A DNA stretch of 64,000 bases from Oryzomonas sp. (GTDB lineage Bacteria; Desulfobacterota; Desulfuromonadia; Geobacterales; Pseudopelobacteraceae), in NCBI GenBank assembly GCA_031292255.1, contig JARLHN010000033.1:124001-188000 (forward strand). The letters run 5' to 3'. Position 1 is the first letter of the stretch. Every line of letters begins with the position of its first letter. The position numbers were made by a program, and so were the translations under genes. This document shows positions 18,540-29,012 of the stretch, in pieces. The notes beneath the pieces were generated by a model. That model worked only from the letters and a program-made list of their open reading frames with translations. It was not told where the DNA came from and ran no database searches.

Positions 18540-18774
18540 ATGAACGAAACCGAAACCCGAGCCGAGCATGTTGATCCCGCCCTGAAAACGGCCGGTTGGG
18601 GTATGGTCGAGGGGAGCCGCATCCGGCGAGTATCCAAATACCCTCGACCGCATCGGGGGACATGGCAAGCTGGGCAAGGCGCTGACGGCCGACTATGTGA
18701 TGAAATACTGCAATACCAAGCTGGAAGAGTTAAAGAAGTCCCTGCTGCACCAAGCCTTTACGGAGGCATTGTAG
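18540..18774 (+). pseudogene. hsdR-head/hsdS-tail fusion relic, copy 1
   Basis: Nine bases after hsdS an ATG opens a sequence closely similar to the first 180 bp of intact hsdR (MNETETRAEHVDPALKTAGW against MNEAETRAEHIDPALKAVGW), but it is 178 bp long and frameshifted. At AAGCTGG (18718-18724) it switches to a 57-bp sequence matching the end of hsdS (KLEELKKSLLHQAFTEAL, stop at 18772). It keeps the position of the first nuclease aspartate but loses the ExK residues and all helicase motors, so no active HsdR can result. It is read as one unit of a duplicated hsdS-hsdR junction. Confidence 0.85.
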
Positions 18775-18808
18775 CAATATCCTTGCAGAAATACATGACA
18801 CCGATATA

Positions 18809-19963
18809 ATGACGATTATGGAGCGTATACAGTCTATAAATCATGAACGTATTGCATGGTGTTGTGCCGATTACGGCATTACTCCCGATGAACTTGCATA
18901 CGAACTTGGTATCGCAGCTTCCAGCATGGAGCACGTCATGGCCGGCGAAGACGGAATGACGTTCAATCAGTTGCGTAAGGTGGCTGAGTACTTTGGCCGG
19001 GGTGTACTTTTTTTCTTGGAGTCCGGGCCGGTTGATGTTGCTCAGGTTCATACCGCACAATTTCGCACACTTGCCAACCAGAAGCCAGAGTTGACTCCCA
19101 GTCTGAAAAAACTGATTGAACGGGTCGAAAAACAGCGTGCTGTGTACGTGAGCCTGCGTGAAGACCTGGATGATACTGAGCGGTTGCAGTTCACTCCACC
19201 TGAACTAGCCCGTAAAAACCCGCAGGAAGCTGCAAGCATTGTACGTAAATGGCTGGGGTTAGCTGAAGAGAATGATTTTAATTCGTACCGCGAAGCGGTT
19301 GAAGCGCAAGGCCTGCTGGTTTTTCGTAGTAATGGCTACAATGGAAAATGGCAGATTCCTAAACAAAATCCGATTCTCGGTTTCGCTCTGTATGATTCTA
19401 CCTGTCCAGTCATAGTCATCAAAAAGCAGTCCTCGGATACTCAGCAATCGTTTACGCTCATACACGAACTGGCGCATCTGTTGCTTCATAAAACCAGTTC
19501 GATTGATGACGACCAAGATTTTCAGTCTCACCAAGGCAATGAACGTGATGCAAATGCATTTGCCGGTCATCTGCTGGTGCCTAATGTTTTTTTGACGGTC
19601 ATTCGGGATGTGGGTCGCCCTCATGAGGTATCTCGATACGATGAGTGGCTTGCACCACAACGGAAAGCGTGGGGTATAAGTGCGGAGGTAATTTTACGCC
19701 GCTTACTGGATGCAGGTCGTCTGACTCACACTCAGTATAGCGCCTATCGGCAGTGGCGAGCGAAACTGCCTGTTCAGGAAGCTGATGGAACACGGCAGTA
19801 TCGATATCGTGAACCCAGACATTTGTTCGGTGACATGTTTGTTCGGACGGTGTTAGATGCGCTGAATGCGCATCATATAACACTTGCCAAAGCAAGTACG
19901 TATCTTGACAGTCTGAAGATTAAGGACCTGCATCAGTTGGAGAATCTCTATGCCGGTCTTTGA
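18809..19963 (+). CDS. HTH-ImmA/IrrE-family zinc peptidase (regulator or antitoxin)
   Basis: 384 residues. An N-terminal helix-turn-helix-like segment (about 10-65, GITPDELAYELGIAASSMEH) precedes an ImmA/IrrE metallopeptidase domain with H219-E-L-A-H223 (LIHELAHLLLH) and a downstream acidic/Asn helix (NERDANAFAGHLLVP). This is the COG2856 architecture used in toxin-antitoxin pairs and in control of mobile elements. It overlaps the next gene (DUF4411) by 14 bp. The DNA is clearly more A+T-rich than hsdM/hsdR, a sign of separate origin. A start at 18818 is also possible. It sits as cargo between the two hsdR/hsdS relics. Confidence 0.87.
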   Translation: MTIMERIQSINHERIAWCCADYGITPDELAYELGIAASSMEHVMAGEDGMTFNQLRKVAEYFGRGVLFFLESGPVDVAQVHTAQFRTLANQKPELTPSLKKLIERVEKQRAVYVSLREDLDDTERLQFTPPELARKNPQEAASIVRKWLGLAEENDFNSYREAVEAQGLLVFRSNGYNGKWQIPKQNPILGFALYDSTCPVIVIKKQSSDTQQSFTLIHELAHLLLHKTSSIDDDQDFQSHQGNERDANAFAGHLLVPNVFLTVIRDVGRPHEVSRYDEWLAPQRKAWGISAEVILRRLLDAGRLTHTQYSAYRQWRAKLPVQEADGTRQYRYREPRHLFGDMFVRTVLDALNAHHITLAKASTYLDSLKIKDLHQLENLYAGL

Positions 19964-20432
19964 TGCGTCATCTATGATCTATGCATGGGATAACTACCCA
20001 ATACTTCAGTTTCCGGGCTTGTGGGAGTGGATGTCAAAGCAGATTAAGGCGAATATAATTGCAATGCCAAGTGTGGCATTTGAAGAGGTTGAAAACAAAA
20101 CGCCTGAATGTGCTGATTGGCTCAAGGATAACGACATTGAACAAATTGAAATCAATAATACGGTTCTGAATGAGGCCATGCGGATTAAAAAACTTGTTGG
20201 AATTGTTGATGATAAATACCATCCCAAGGGTGTTGGAGAGAACGATTTACTTATCATTGCAACGGCAAGAGCATATAAAGCCGAATTGATATCAGATGAA
20301 GAACGGCAAGCCATTCACCCCAAAGAACCCACCAAGAGAAAAATTCCAGCCGTATGTTCCTTGAAAGATGTTGCTGTCCCCTGCACTAATTTTCTCGGAT
20401 TCATCAAACATTCTGGTGAGATATTCCGTTAA
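19950..20432 (+). CDS. DUF4411 PIN-like protein, probable toxin
   Basis: 160 residues. An early aspartate in MPVFDASSMIYAWDNYP, a later acidic cluster (GENDLLIIATARAYKAELIS) and the SDE motif give a PIN-like nuclease pattern. DUF4411 proteins typically pair with an HTH-ImmA protein encoded just upstream, as here (14-bp overlap). The pair is best read as a type II-like toxin-antitoxin module, with this protein as the likely RNase toxin. Activity is inferred from family and context. Confidence 0.8.
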   Translation: MPVFDASSMIYAWDNYPILQFPGLWEWMSKQIKANIIAMPSVAFEEVENKTPECADWLKDNDIEQIEINNTVLNEAMRIKKLVGIVDDKYHPKGVGENDLLIIATARAYKAELISDEERQAIHPKEPTKRKIPAVCSLKDVAVPCTNFLGFIKHSGEIFR

Positions 20433-20504
20433 TAGTCTTCGAATTGCTGAATATTGCGGAAGGCGACGATGTATTTTGAGTCTCACCCAGGACACATAAG
20501 AGGT

Positions 20505-20570
20505 TTTGTGTCTCATAAAACGTAAAAAATGAGACACAAACGACCTAACATCTAATAAATGAGACATAAA
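20505..20570. repeat. Cluster of TTTGTGTCTCAT motifs (inverted and direct)
   Basis: A perfect 12-bp inverted repeat TTTGTGTCTCAT (20505-20516) / ATGAGACACAAA (20529-20540) surrounds an A-rich 12-nt loop. A near-identical third copy, ATGAGACATAAA, lies at 20559-20570, ending 3 bp before the ATG of relic 2. It could be an operator, an attachment-like site or a terminator; it lies exactly at a module boundary. Confidence 0.55.
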
Positions 20571-20573
20571 ACC

Positions 20574-20809
20574 ATGAACGAAGCCGAAACCCGAGCCGAA
20601 CATATCGATCCTGCCTTGAAAGCGGCGGGTTGGGGTGTGGCCGAGGGAAGCCGTATCCGGCGCGAGTACCCGATCACCCTTGGCTGCATCGAGGGACATA
20701 CAAGCGGGGCAAGGCGCTGACGGCCGACTATGTGCTGGAATACCACAATACAAAGCTGGAAAAGTTGAAGAAGTCCCTGCTGCACCAAGCCTTCGGCGGG
20801 AGTTTATAG
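20574..20809 (+). pseudogene. hsdR-head/hsdS-tail fusion relic, copy 2
   Basis: From the ATG at 20574 the sequence follows the intact hsdR 5' end (MNEAETRAEHIDPALKAAGW...) for 179 bp with a one-base frameshift. At AAGCTGG (20753-20759) it switches to a 57-bp hsdS-like tail (KLEKLKKSLLHQAFGGSL, stop at 20807). The junction is at the same word as in copy 1. In several places its bases are closer to intact hsdR than copy 1 is. It separates the two cargo modules and cannot encode a working subunit. Confidence 0.85.
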
Positions 20810-20872
20810 CAGGCTTAAAAAGTATCGTGGGCAATTTACAAGATATTATCAAAAGAAAAGGGAGGTAAAGGC

Positions 20873-21661
20873 ATGAAAAAATTGTTTGCATCTGTAATAT
20901 TGGTACTTTTAACGGGAATATTTCTGTGTGCATGCAGTAAAAAAGATGCTGGTAAAAGCCTTTTGGATGAAGTATCTGGAGTTTGGCGTGCTAAAACTGA
21001 TGGAGCAATGGTCTCAATCATTTATGCTGATAAAAAAATGCGGCTTTTCATCGGTGAGAATCCCGTCTCCGTAACACTTGGTGAAATTGATGACGCAAAC
21101 AAGACAATTAACCTAAATGTAACAACAAATCTCGGAAAGCCAGGCGTCTGGACAATACGTCAAATTTGGGATAAGGAACACAAGAGTTTTTACTTACAGA
21201 TGACGCTGCATGACGGTATTCAGGATGAATTGACTTTTGTCAGGAAAATATCGTCTGATGATATGAACCGATTCGCAAATTCCGAGGCCAAACAAACTGG
21301 TGCAATTGGTGCAGCAGCAAAATCATCGAGCGAACAGCCGCAAACCACGGCATCAGAGCCCCCTCCCAATCCTGATGTCAGCAATCAAAACCAGCCCTCT
21401 CCTCAAGCTAATTGGTCCCCAAGCTTTGACTGCGCAAAAGTAAGTAATGGACCTGAACGTCTGATTTGCTCCAATAAAGAACTATCTGAAGCAGATGTTC
21501 AGTTGGCGCAAGCATACAAGGCTGCTTTGAAAAACTCTTCAAACAAAGGTACGCTTAAGCAGCAACAGGCAGCTTGGCTAAAAAATGAAAGAAATGCAAG
21601 CTCTGATGCAGAAAGCATGCTGCGGGTTTATAAAGAGCGCATAGCCGTATTGTCAAAGTGA
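20873..21661 (+). CDS. Lipoprotein with C-terminal LprI/DUF1311 domain
   Basis: 262 residues. The signal peptide MKKLFASVILVLLTGIFLCA runs into C-S-K-K, giving a lipobox (L-C-A-C) and a lipidated cysteine at residue 22. A beta-rich middle domain (about 35-140) follows, then a Q/P/S linker. The C-terminal segment (SFDCAKVSNGPERLICSNKE and QLAQAYKAAL) is an LprI-type domain with the paired cysteines, a family linked to lysozyme inhibition. It is separated by only a few bases from the amidase gene, so the two form a cell-wall-directed unit. A+T-rich cargo between relic 2 and hsdR. Confidence 0.78.
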   Translation: MKKLFASVILVLLTGIFLCACSKKDAGKSLLDEVSGVWRAKTDGAMVSIIYADKKMRLFIGENPVSVTLGEIDDANKTINLNVTTNLGKPGVWTIRQIWDKEHKSFYLQMTLHDGIQDELTFVRKISSDDMNRFANSEAKQTGAIGAAAKSSSEQPQTTASEPPPNPDVSNQNQPSPQANWSPSFDCAKVSNGPERLICSNKELSEADVQLAQAYKAALKNSSNKGTLKQQQAAWLKNERNASSDAESMLRVYKERIAVLSK

Positions 21662-21665
21662 TTTG

Positions 21666-22400
21666 ATGTTAAATGTGAGGATAGCATTAGTGCAGAGGCT
21701 TCACTTTCATGGCGTTAGGAGCGTATTTGCTGCTTTGGTGTTACTACAGGTTCCTCTTATTGTTGAAGCGTCCTCAATAACCATAGATTCAGGACACTCA
21801 CCAAAGCACCCAGGGACAACCTCATGTAGCGGTAAGCCCGAATATTACTTTAACGACACGTTGAGTGCTGATGTTATTAAACGTCTCAGAAGGTTTGACA
21901 TTACAGTGCGATTGAGCCGGGCGCGAGGTGCAGAAGTTGCCCTCGATGCCCGTGCTAAATCGTCCAATGGAACCGATGTCCTACTTTCCATACATCACGA
22001 CTCAGTGCAACCACAATTCATAACCAACAATAATCAACATAAAGGGCAGTGTTCAGAAAAAGCTTCAGGTTTTTCTATTTTCGTCTCCGCACTAAACCCT
22101 CAGTATGAACAATCTCTTGTATATGCGCGGCGTCTCGGTCAAGCTCTTATTCGTCGAGGGTTGAAACCTACGTTGCACCATTCGGAGGCTATACCCGGGG
22201 AAAACCGGAAATTGTTAGACAAAAATTTGGGAATTTACCAGTTTAATGAGTTAATAGTATTGAAGAAATCCCCTACGCCAGCTTTGTTGTTAGAGGCAGC
22301 GGTAATAGTTAATCCAGAGGATGAATCACTTGCATCTTCAAGCGATTTTAGGATTTCAATAGCAGATGCCATTCGTGACATGATGAGGCCGACACAGTGA
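21666..22400 (+). CDS. N-acetylmuramoyl-L-alanine amidase (Amidase_3)
   Basis: 244 residues from the ATG at 21666 (a TTG one codon earlier is possible). The N-terminus has a signal-peptide-like hydrophobic stretch (SVFAALVLLQVPLIVEASS). Zinc ligands are visible as the His in ITIDSGHSPKHPG, the Glu in KPEYYFND and the His in LLSIHHDS; the catalytic Glu is in LLLEAAVIVNPEDE. It should cleave the amide between muramic acid and stem peptide in the periplasm. It is encoded directly after an LprI-type lipoprotein, and its stop overlaps the hsdR GTG start (GTGA), so hsdR translation may be coupled to it. Confidence 0.85.
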   Translation: MLNVRIALVQRLHFHGVRSVFAALVLLQVPLIVEASSITIDSGHSPKHPGTTSCSGKPEYYFNDTLSADVIKRLRRFDITVRLSRARGAEVALDARAKSSNGTDVLLSIHHDSVQPQFITNNNQHKGQCSEKASGFSIFVSALNPQYEQSLVYARRLGQALIRRGLKPTLHHSEAIPGENRKLLDKNLGIYQFNELIVLKKSPTPALLLEAAVIVNPEDESLASSSDFRISIADAIRDMMRPTQ

Positions 22401-24718
22401 ACGAAGCCGAAACCAGAGCTGAACATATCGATCCCGCCTTGAAAGCGGTGGGTTGGGGTGTGGTCGAAGGAAGCCGTATCCGGCGCGAGTACCCGATCAC
22501 TCTGGGTCGCATCGAAGGACAAGGCAAGCGCGGCAAGGCGCTGACGGCCGACTATGTGCTGGAGTACCGCAACACCAAGCTGGCGGTGGTGGAGGCCAAG
22601 GCGTGGGACAAGCCGCTAACGGAAGGCGTGGGACAGGCCAAGGAGTATGCGGGCAAGCTGGCTATCCGCTTCACCTATGCCACCAATGGGCAGGGCATCT
22701 ACGGCATTGATATGGAAACCGGTGTCGAGGGTGGGCAGGCGCAGTATCCGGCACCGGATGAACTCTGGAATCTCACCTTTGCCATCCATAACGCCTGGCG
22801 TGACCGCTTCGCCGCCGTGCCGTTCGAGGATCGGGGCGGCTACTTCCAGGGGCGCTATTATCAAGACATAGCCATTGAGAGGGCTCTTGAGGCAATCGCA
22901 GACAACCGGCAGCGCATTCTTCTGACACTGGCCACCGGTACGGGCAAGACCTTCATCGCCTTCCAGGTCGCCTGGAAACTGTTTCACAGCCGGTGGAACC
23001 TGATCGACGGGAAGAAAGAGGGGGAACCGACCCGCCGGCCACGCATCCTGTTCCTCGCCGACCGCAACATTCTGGCCGACCAAGCCTACAACGCCTTTTC
23101 AGCCTTCCCCGAGGATGCCCTTGTCCGTATTGCACCCGACGAGATCAAGAAGAAGGGCAAGGTTCCCAAGAACGGCAGCATTTTCTTCACCATCTTCCAG
23201 ACCTTCATGTGCGGTCCGGAGGATACCCCTTACTTCGGCGAGTACCCGCCGGATTTCTTCGACTTCATCGTTATCGACGAGTGCCACCGGGGCGGTGCCA
23301 ACGACGAGAGCAACTGGCGCGGTATCATGGACTATTTCACGCCCGCCGTGCAACTCGGCCTTACCGCCACGCCCAAGCGCAAGGATAATGTAGATACCTA
23401 CGCCTATTTCGGCGATCCGGTATTCATCTACTCACTCAAGGACGGCATCAATGACGGCTACCTCACGCCGTTCAGGGTGAAGCAGATTTCCACGACCCTG
23501 GACGAATATATCTATACCCCCGACGACAAGGTGGTCGAAGGCGAGATCGAAGCGGGCAAGCGGTATGAGGAACCGGATTTCAACAGGATCATTGAGATCA
23601 AGGAGCGGGAGAAGAAGCGGGTCGAGATATTCATGTCGCATATCGACCAGCGGGAGAAGACGCTGGTCTTCTGTGCCACCCAGGATCACGCCCTGGCAGT
23701 GCGCGACCTCATCAACCAGATGAAGAACAACAATGACCCGAACTACTGCCAAAGGGTGACGGCCAACGATGCCGCCTTGGGCGAACAGCACCTGCGGGAC
23801 TTCCAGGACAACGAGAAGACCATCCCCACCATTTTGACCACCTCTCAGAAACTCTCCACCGGCGTTGACGCGCGCAATATCCGCAATATTGTGTTGATGC
23901 GGCCGATAAATTCCATGATCGAGTTCAAGCAGATCATCGGGCGCGGCACCCGCCTCTACGACGGCAAGGATTATTTCACCATTTACGATTTCGTCAAGGC
24001 GTACCACCACTTCAACGACCCGGAGTGGGACGGCGAACCGATGGAACCCGAGGCCCACCAGATCCCCGGAATTCCACCAACCCTCGAAGAGAGACAGAGA
24101 GACCGTGTCAAAGAGGCAACCACGGACTACCGCAAGAGGCAAAAGATCAAAATCAGGCTGGCCGACGGCAAGGAGCGCGCCATCCAGCACATGATGGCGA
24201 CGAGCTTCTGGCATCCGGACGGCACCCCAATGTCGGCGCAGCAGTTCATGGAGGCGCTTTTTGGCAAGTTGCCCGAGTTCTTCAAGGACGAAGCGGAACT
24301 TCGCGCCGTGTGGAGCAGGCCGGATACGCGCAGGAAACTGCTGGAGGGGCTGGCCGAGAAGGGTTTCGGCAAGGACCAGCTGGCCGAAATGCAGAAGATT
24401 ATCGACGCGGAGAAAAGCGACTTGTTCGACGTGCTGGCCAATGTCGCCTATGCCCTGCCGCCGCTCACGCGCGAAGAGCGGGCCGCCAAGGCCAGGGTGA
24501 TCATCACTCAGCATTTCACCACCAGGCAGCAGGTGTTCCTAGGTTTCGTACTCTCCCATTACGTGACTATCGGCGTGGAAGAGCTTGACCAGGCAAAGCT
24601 GACCCCTCTCTTGAAGCTCAAGTATCACGACTCCATCGCCGATGCCGTGGAAGACTTGGGCAGGCCGGAAGAGATCGGAAAGGTATTTGCGGGTTTTCAG
24701 AAATATCTCTATCCCTGA
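22397..24718 (+). CDS. hsdR: Type I restriction-modification system, endonuclease/translocase subunit R
   Basis: 773 residues. The N-terminal PD-(D/E)xK nuclease region has D52 and E66-A-K68 (VVEAKAWDK). The SF2 motor follows with Walker A ATGTGKT (about 179-185), DECH (294-297) and the helicase C-terminal domain with QIIGRGTRLYDGKD. A C-terminal helical region contacts the methylase. The length suits the short HsdR subgroup. It starts with GTG overlapping the amidase stop, whereas both relics begin with ATG. The motifs are intact, so restriction is probably functional, although the gene is now about 3.9 kb from hsdS. Confidence 0.95.
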   Translation: MNEAETRAEHIDPALKAVGWGVVEGSRIRREYPITLGRIEGQGKRGKALTADYVLEYRNTKLAVVEAKAWDKPLTEGVGQAKEYAGKLAIRFTYATNGQGIYGIDMETGVEGGQAQYPAPDELWNLTFAIHNAWRDRFAAVPFEDRGGYFQGRYYQDIAIERALEAIADNRQRILLTLATGTGKTFIAFQVAWKLFHSRWNLIDGKKEGEPTRRPRILFLADRNILADQAYNAFSAFPEDALVRIAPDEIKKKGKVPKNGSIFFTIFQTFMCGPEDTPYFGEYPPDFFDFIVIDECHRGGANDESNWRGIMDYFTPAVQLGLTATPKRKDNVDTYAYFGDPVFIYSLKDGINDGYLTPFRVKQISTTLDEYIYTPDDKVVEGEIEAGKRYEEPDFNRIIEIKEREKKRVEIFMSHIDQREKTLVFCATQDHALAVRDLINQMKNNNDPNYCQRVTANDAALGEQHLRDFQDNEKTIPTILTTSQKLSTGVDARNIRNIVLMRPINSMIEFKQIIGRGTRLYDGKDYFTIYDFVKAYHHFNDPEWDGEPMEPEAHQIPGIPPTLEERQRDRVKEATTDYRKRQKIKIRLADGKERAIQHMMATSFWHPDGTPMSAQQFMEALFGKLPEFFKDEAELRAVWSRPDTRRKLLEGLAEKGFGKDQLAEMQKIIDAEKSDLFDVLANVAYALPPLTREERAAKARVIITQHFTTRQQVFLGFVLSHYVTIGVEELDQAKLTPLLKLKYHDSIADAVEDLGRPEEIGKVFAGFQKYLYP

Positions 24719-24753
24719 CAGGGTAAGCGTTATTTTTTAGTATCAAAAAACAT

Positions 24754-25470
24754 CTATAATTTCATCACCTGTTTTTGGAGCCGCTTGTAGTAGAAATTCT
24801 GCCCGTACAGCACGACAATGGGATTGTGGCCGGTAACCCGGTCCTTGACGACCAGGGTGGTGACCGGGGCCTTGGAGCGCCTGTTGAAGAGCATGTCATG
24901 GCCGACGCACAGGCCGAGGATGATGTTCATGTCGGTCTTGAGGCGGTTGCAGATCTCGGCCTGGGCAATGGGGTTGCAGGCCGGCTCGAAGGTGCCGGGC
25001 CTGACCTTGTCATCTTCCTTCAGCCCCAGTTCCAACTTGTCGATGCTCCCCGCCTTGCAGCAGACGCTCAGCGGTTCAAGCCCCTGGGCCTTCAGGATGG
25101 ACACCAGGCGGTCAGCCTCGTCCAGCAGGCCGATGCAGGTCGCGATGCCGATTTTCGTGTATCCCATCAACTTGGCAAAGGCGATTGTATCCTCCACCCG
25201 GGTCCAGCGCGGCATGACCGTATCGCTGCCTGCCGCCCTCTGGTAGCAGAGTCCTTCCACCCGCGCCGCCACCAGGGCGATGCGGGCCTCCTCTCCCTCT
25301 CCCCGGTATTCCTCGAACGCTTCCCTGACCACGTCGTCATAGGTGTTGGACGGGCAGTCGCCCGGTTTGGGCGGCGCCGTGTCCGGATCGCCGCTCCAGC
25401 AGTTGGTGGTGCCGCAATTTTGCCATACGCTACTGCACTTGGAACATGAAACCGGTGTCTCGTCCGACAT
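24754..25470 (-). CDS. DUF1847 cysteine-rich protein
   Basis: 238 residues, soluble. An N-terminal cysteine cluster (CSKCSSVWQNCGTTNCW) resembles a metal-binding site; a second set lies at CCKAG, ACNPIAQAEICN and GLCVGHD. These features match DUF1847, a family of putative metal-binding proteins common in anaerobes. GGGAGGTTTATC precedes the ATG. Its function is unknown; a redox or metal-sensor role is speculation. It begins the non-island DNA after hsdR, transcribed towards it. Confidence 0.82.
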   Translation of the reverse strand: MSDETPVSCSKCSSVWQNCGTTNCWSGDPDTAPPKPGDCPSNTYDDVVREAFEEYRGEGEEARIALVAARVEGLCYQRAAGSDTVMPRWTRVEDTIAFAKLMGYTKIGIATCIGLLDEADRLVSILKAQGLEPLSVCCKAGSIDKLELGLKEDDKVRPGTFEPACNPIAQAEICNRLKTDMNIILGLCVGHDMLFNRRSKAPVTTLVVKDRVTGHNPIVVLYGQNFYYKRLQKQVMKL

Positions 25471-25515
25471 GATAAACCTCCCTAATCAATAATGTGTAGT
25501 TGAATTACAACCGTA

Positions 25516-26052
25516 TCACCCCATGATCGTAACCAGCATGACCGGCGGCAGCGCCACCACGCCCACGGCGAACAGGGCATGGAACCAGACGGCGGCGCCG
25601 GCCTGGCTAAGACGGATCAGTCCCACTACCGGCGCGAGCAGCAGTTTTGCGAAGAAACTCACGTCGGGGCTGGTAACGTCCTGCCAGAGCGCATCGCCAT
25701 CGCCGCTGCTGGGAAATGCGTGCAGAGCCATGGAGAAACTGAGCCAGGCGCCGACGAGCACGGCAAGGTCCCTGAATTCGGCAGCCGTGGGGCTCGCCGC
25801 AACGAGAGACGTCAGCAGGCTGACGGCCAGGGCGGTTGCGGTGGAGACAAAGAACGGTGCGACCGCCACCATGATATGTTGGACAGCATATTGTGGCTGT
25901 TCGTGGAGCACATACCCCAAAGGGTTGCCCAGACGGAGGTAGCAGATCTTCAGGACGCGGATTCCGAGCCGCCGGCAGGCCCAGGCGTGGGCGTATTCGT
26001 GCAGCACGACGCCCGGAAAGGTCAGCAGGGAGACGATCAGCCTGGCGGTCAT
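25516..26052 (-). CDS. Membrane zinc metalloprotease (M50/DUF3267-like)
   Basis: 178 residues with about four hydrophobic segments. HEYAH in GVVLHEYAHAWACRRLGI is an HExxH zinc site within the first membrane helix, the hallmark of site-2-protease-like families. A conserved DG segment (SSGDGDALW) may give the third ligand. It lies 9 bp after ligA on the same strand and is probably co-transcribed. Its substrate is unknown. Confidence 0.72.
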   Translation of the reverse strand: MTARLIVSLLTFPGVVLHEYAHAWACRRLGIRVLKICYLRLGNPLGYVLHEQPQYAVQHIMVAVAPFFVSTATALAVSLLTSLVAASPTAAEFRDLAVLVGAWLSFSMALHAFPSSGDGDALWQDVTSPDVSFFAKLLLAPVVGLIRLSQAGAAVWFHALFAVGVVALPPVMLVTIMG

Positions 26053-26061
26053 GGGGATATA

Positions 26062-28158
<2,097 letters not shown>

Positions 28159-28197
28159 TCAGTAATTTCAACGACTCAGGCAAGAATCGGAAGATTC

Positions 28198-28995
28198 ATG
28201 GAACAACAGCATGTTGCGGGTATCCGTCAATGGTTCGGCGACTATACCCGCACGTTTCTCGATACCGACCCGGAAGGGCTTGGAAATATTCTGCTCAAGA
28301 TCGAACACACCCGCAAGGTATGCGAGGTCAGCGATATCCTGGCAGCGGGCGAAGGGCTTTCGGTCAACGAGGCCCGCATTGCGGCAACAGTCGCCCTGCT
28401 GCACGATGTGGGCCGTTTTCCCCAGTACCGGTGCTGGCGAACCTTTCGCGACAGGGACTCCGACAATCATGCCCGGCTCTCGGTGGAGGTGCTGGCCGAA
28501 CACAACCTGCTGGACCGCCTTAATCCCGCCGAACGCCTGTTGATCGAGGAGGCGGTACGTTTCCACAACCTGCTGGAACTGCCCGAGCGGGTCAGCTCGC
28601 CGACCAGGCTGTTCATGCAACTGATCCGGGACGCGGACAAGTTGGATATCTGGCGGATATTTCTCGAACTCTTCGCCCTGCCCGTAGAGCAGCGGGCGTC
28701 CGCCGCCACCCTGGATTTGCCCGATCTGCCCGGATGCACGCCGGCCTGCCGGGACGCCTTGCTGGCACAACACGTCGTCAGGCTGGAGCAGTGCCGGGTC
28801 CTCAACGACTTCAAACTGCTGCAGATCTCCTGGGCTCTCGACCTGGGCTTTGCCTCGTCCTATCGCCTGCTGCTGGAGCGCGACTATATTCCCGGCCTTG
28901 CAGGCACCCTCAATGGCGAGCTGGATATCGGGTCAACCATTGAGGGGGTCCAACGAGAGGCCGCCCGGCGGGCAGCCTCTTTTCAAACTCAGTGA
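28198..28995 (+). CDS. HD-domain phosphohydrolase
   Basis: 265 residues from MEQQHVAGIRQWF. The metal site is seen as His-Asp in ALLHDVGRFPQYR and Asp in DADKLDIWR. The HD family covers nucleotide phosphohydrolases and related metal-dependent enzymes. A longer frame to 28126 adds a weak leader and is not preferred. It ends 17 bp before the dehydrogenase operon and may be co-transcribed. Substrate not predictable. Confidence 0.8.
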   Translation: MEQQHVAGIRQWFGDYTRTFLDTDPEGLGNILLKIEHTRKVCEVSDILAAGEGLSVNEARIAATVALLHDVGRFPQYRCWRTFRDRDSDNHARLSVEVLAEHNLLDRLNPAERLLIEEAVRFHNLLELPERVSSPTRLFMQLIRDADKLDIWRIFLELFALPVEQRASAATLDLPDLPGCTPACRDALLAQHVVRLEQCRVLNDFKLLQISWALDLGFASSYRLLLERDYIPGLAGTLNGELDIGSTIEGVQREAARRAASFQTQ

Positions 28996-29012
28996 CCAAA
29001 GTGGAGGATATG

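Noticed and set aside
18540-18809. Relic 1 as an independent 89-residue gene
   Set aside because: The frame is created by a shift inside hsdR-like sequence; the underlying DNA matches hsdR head then hsdS tail, so it is a pseudogene.
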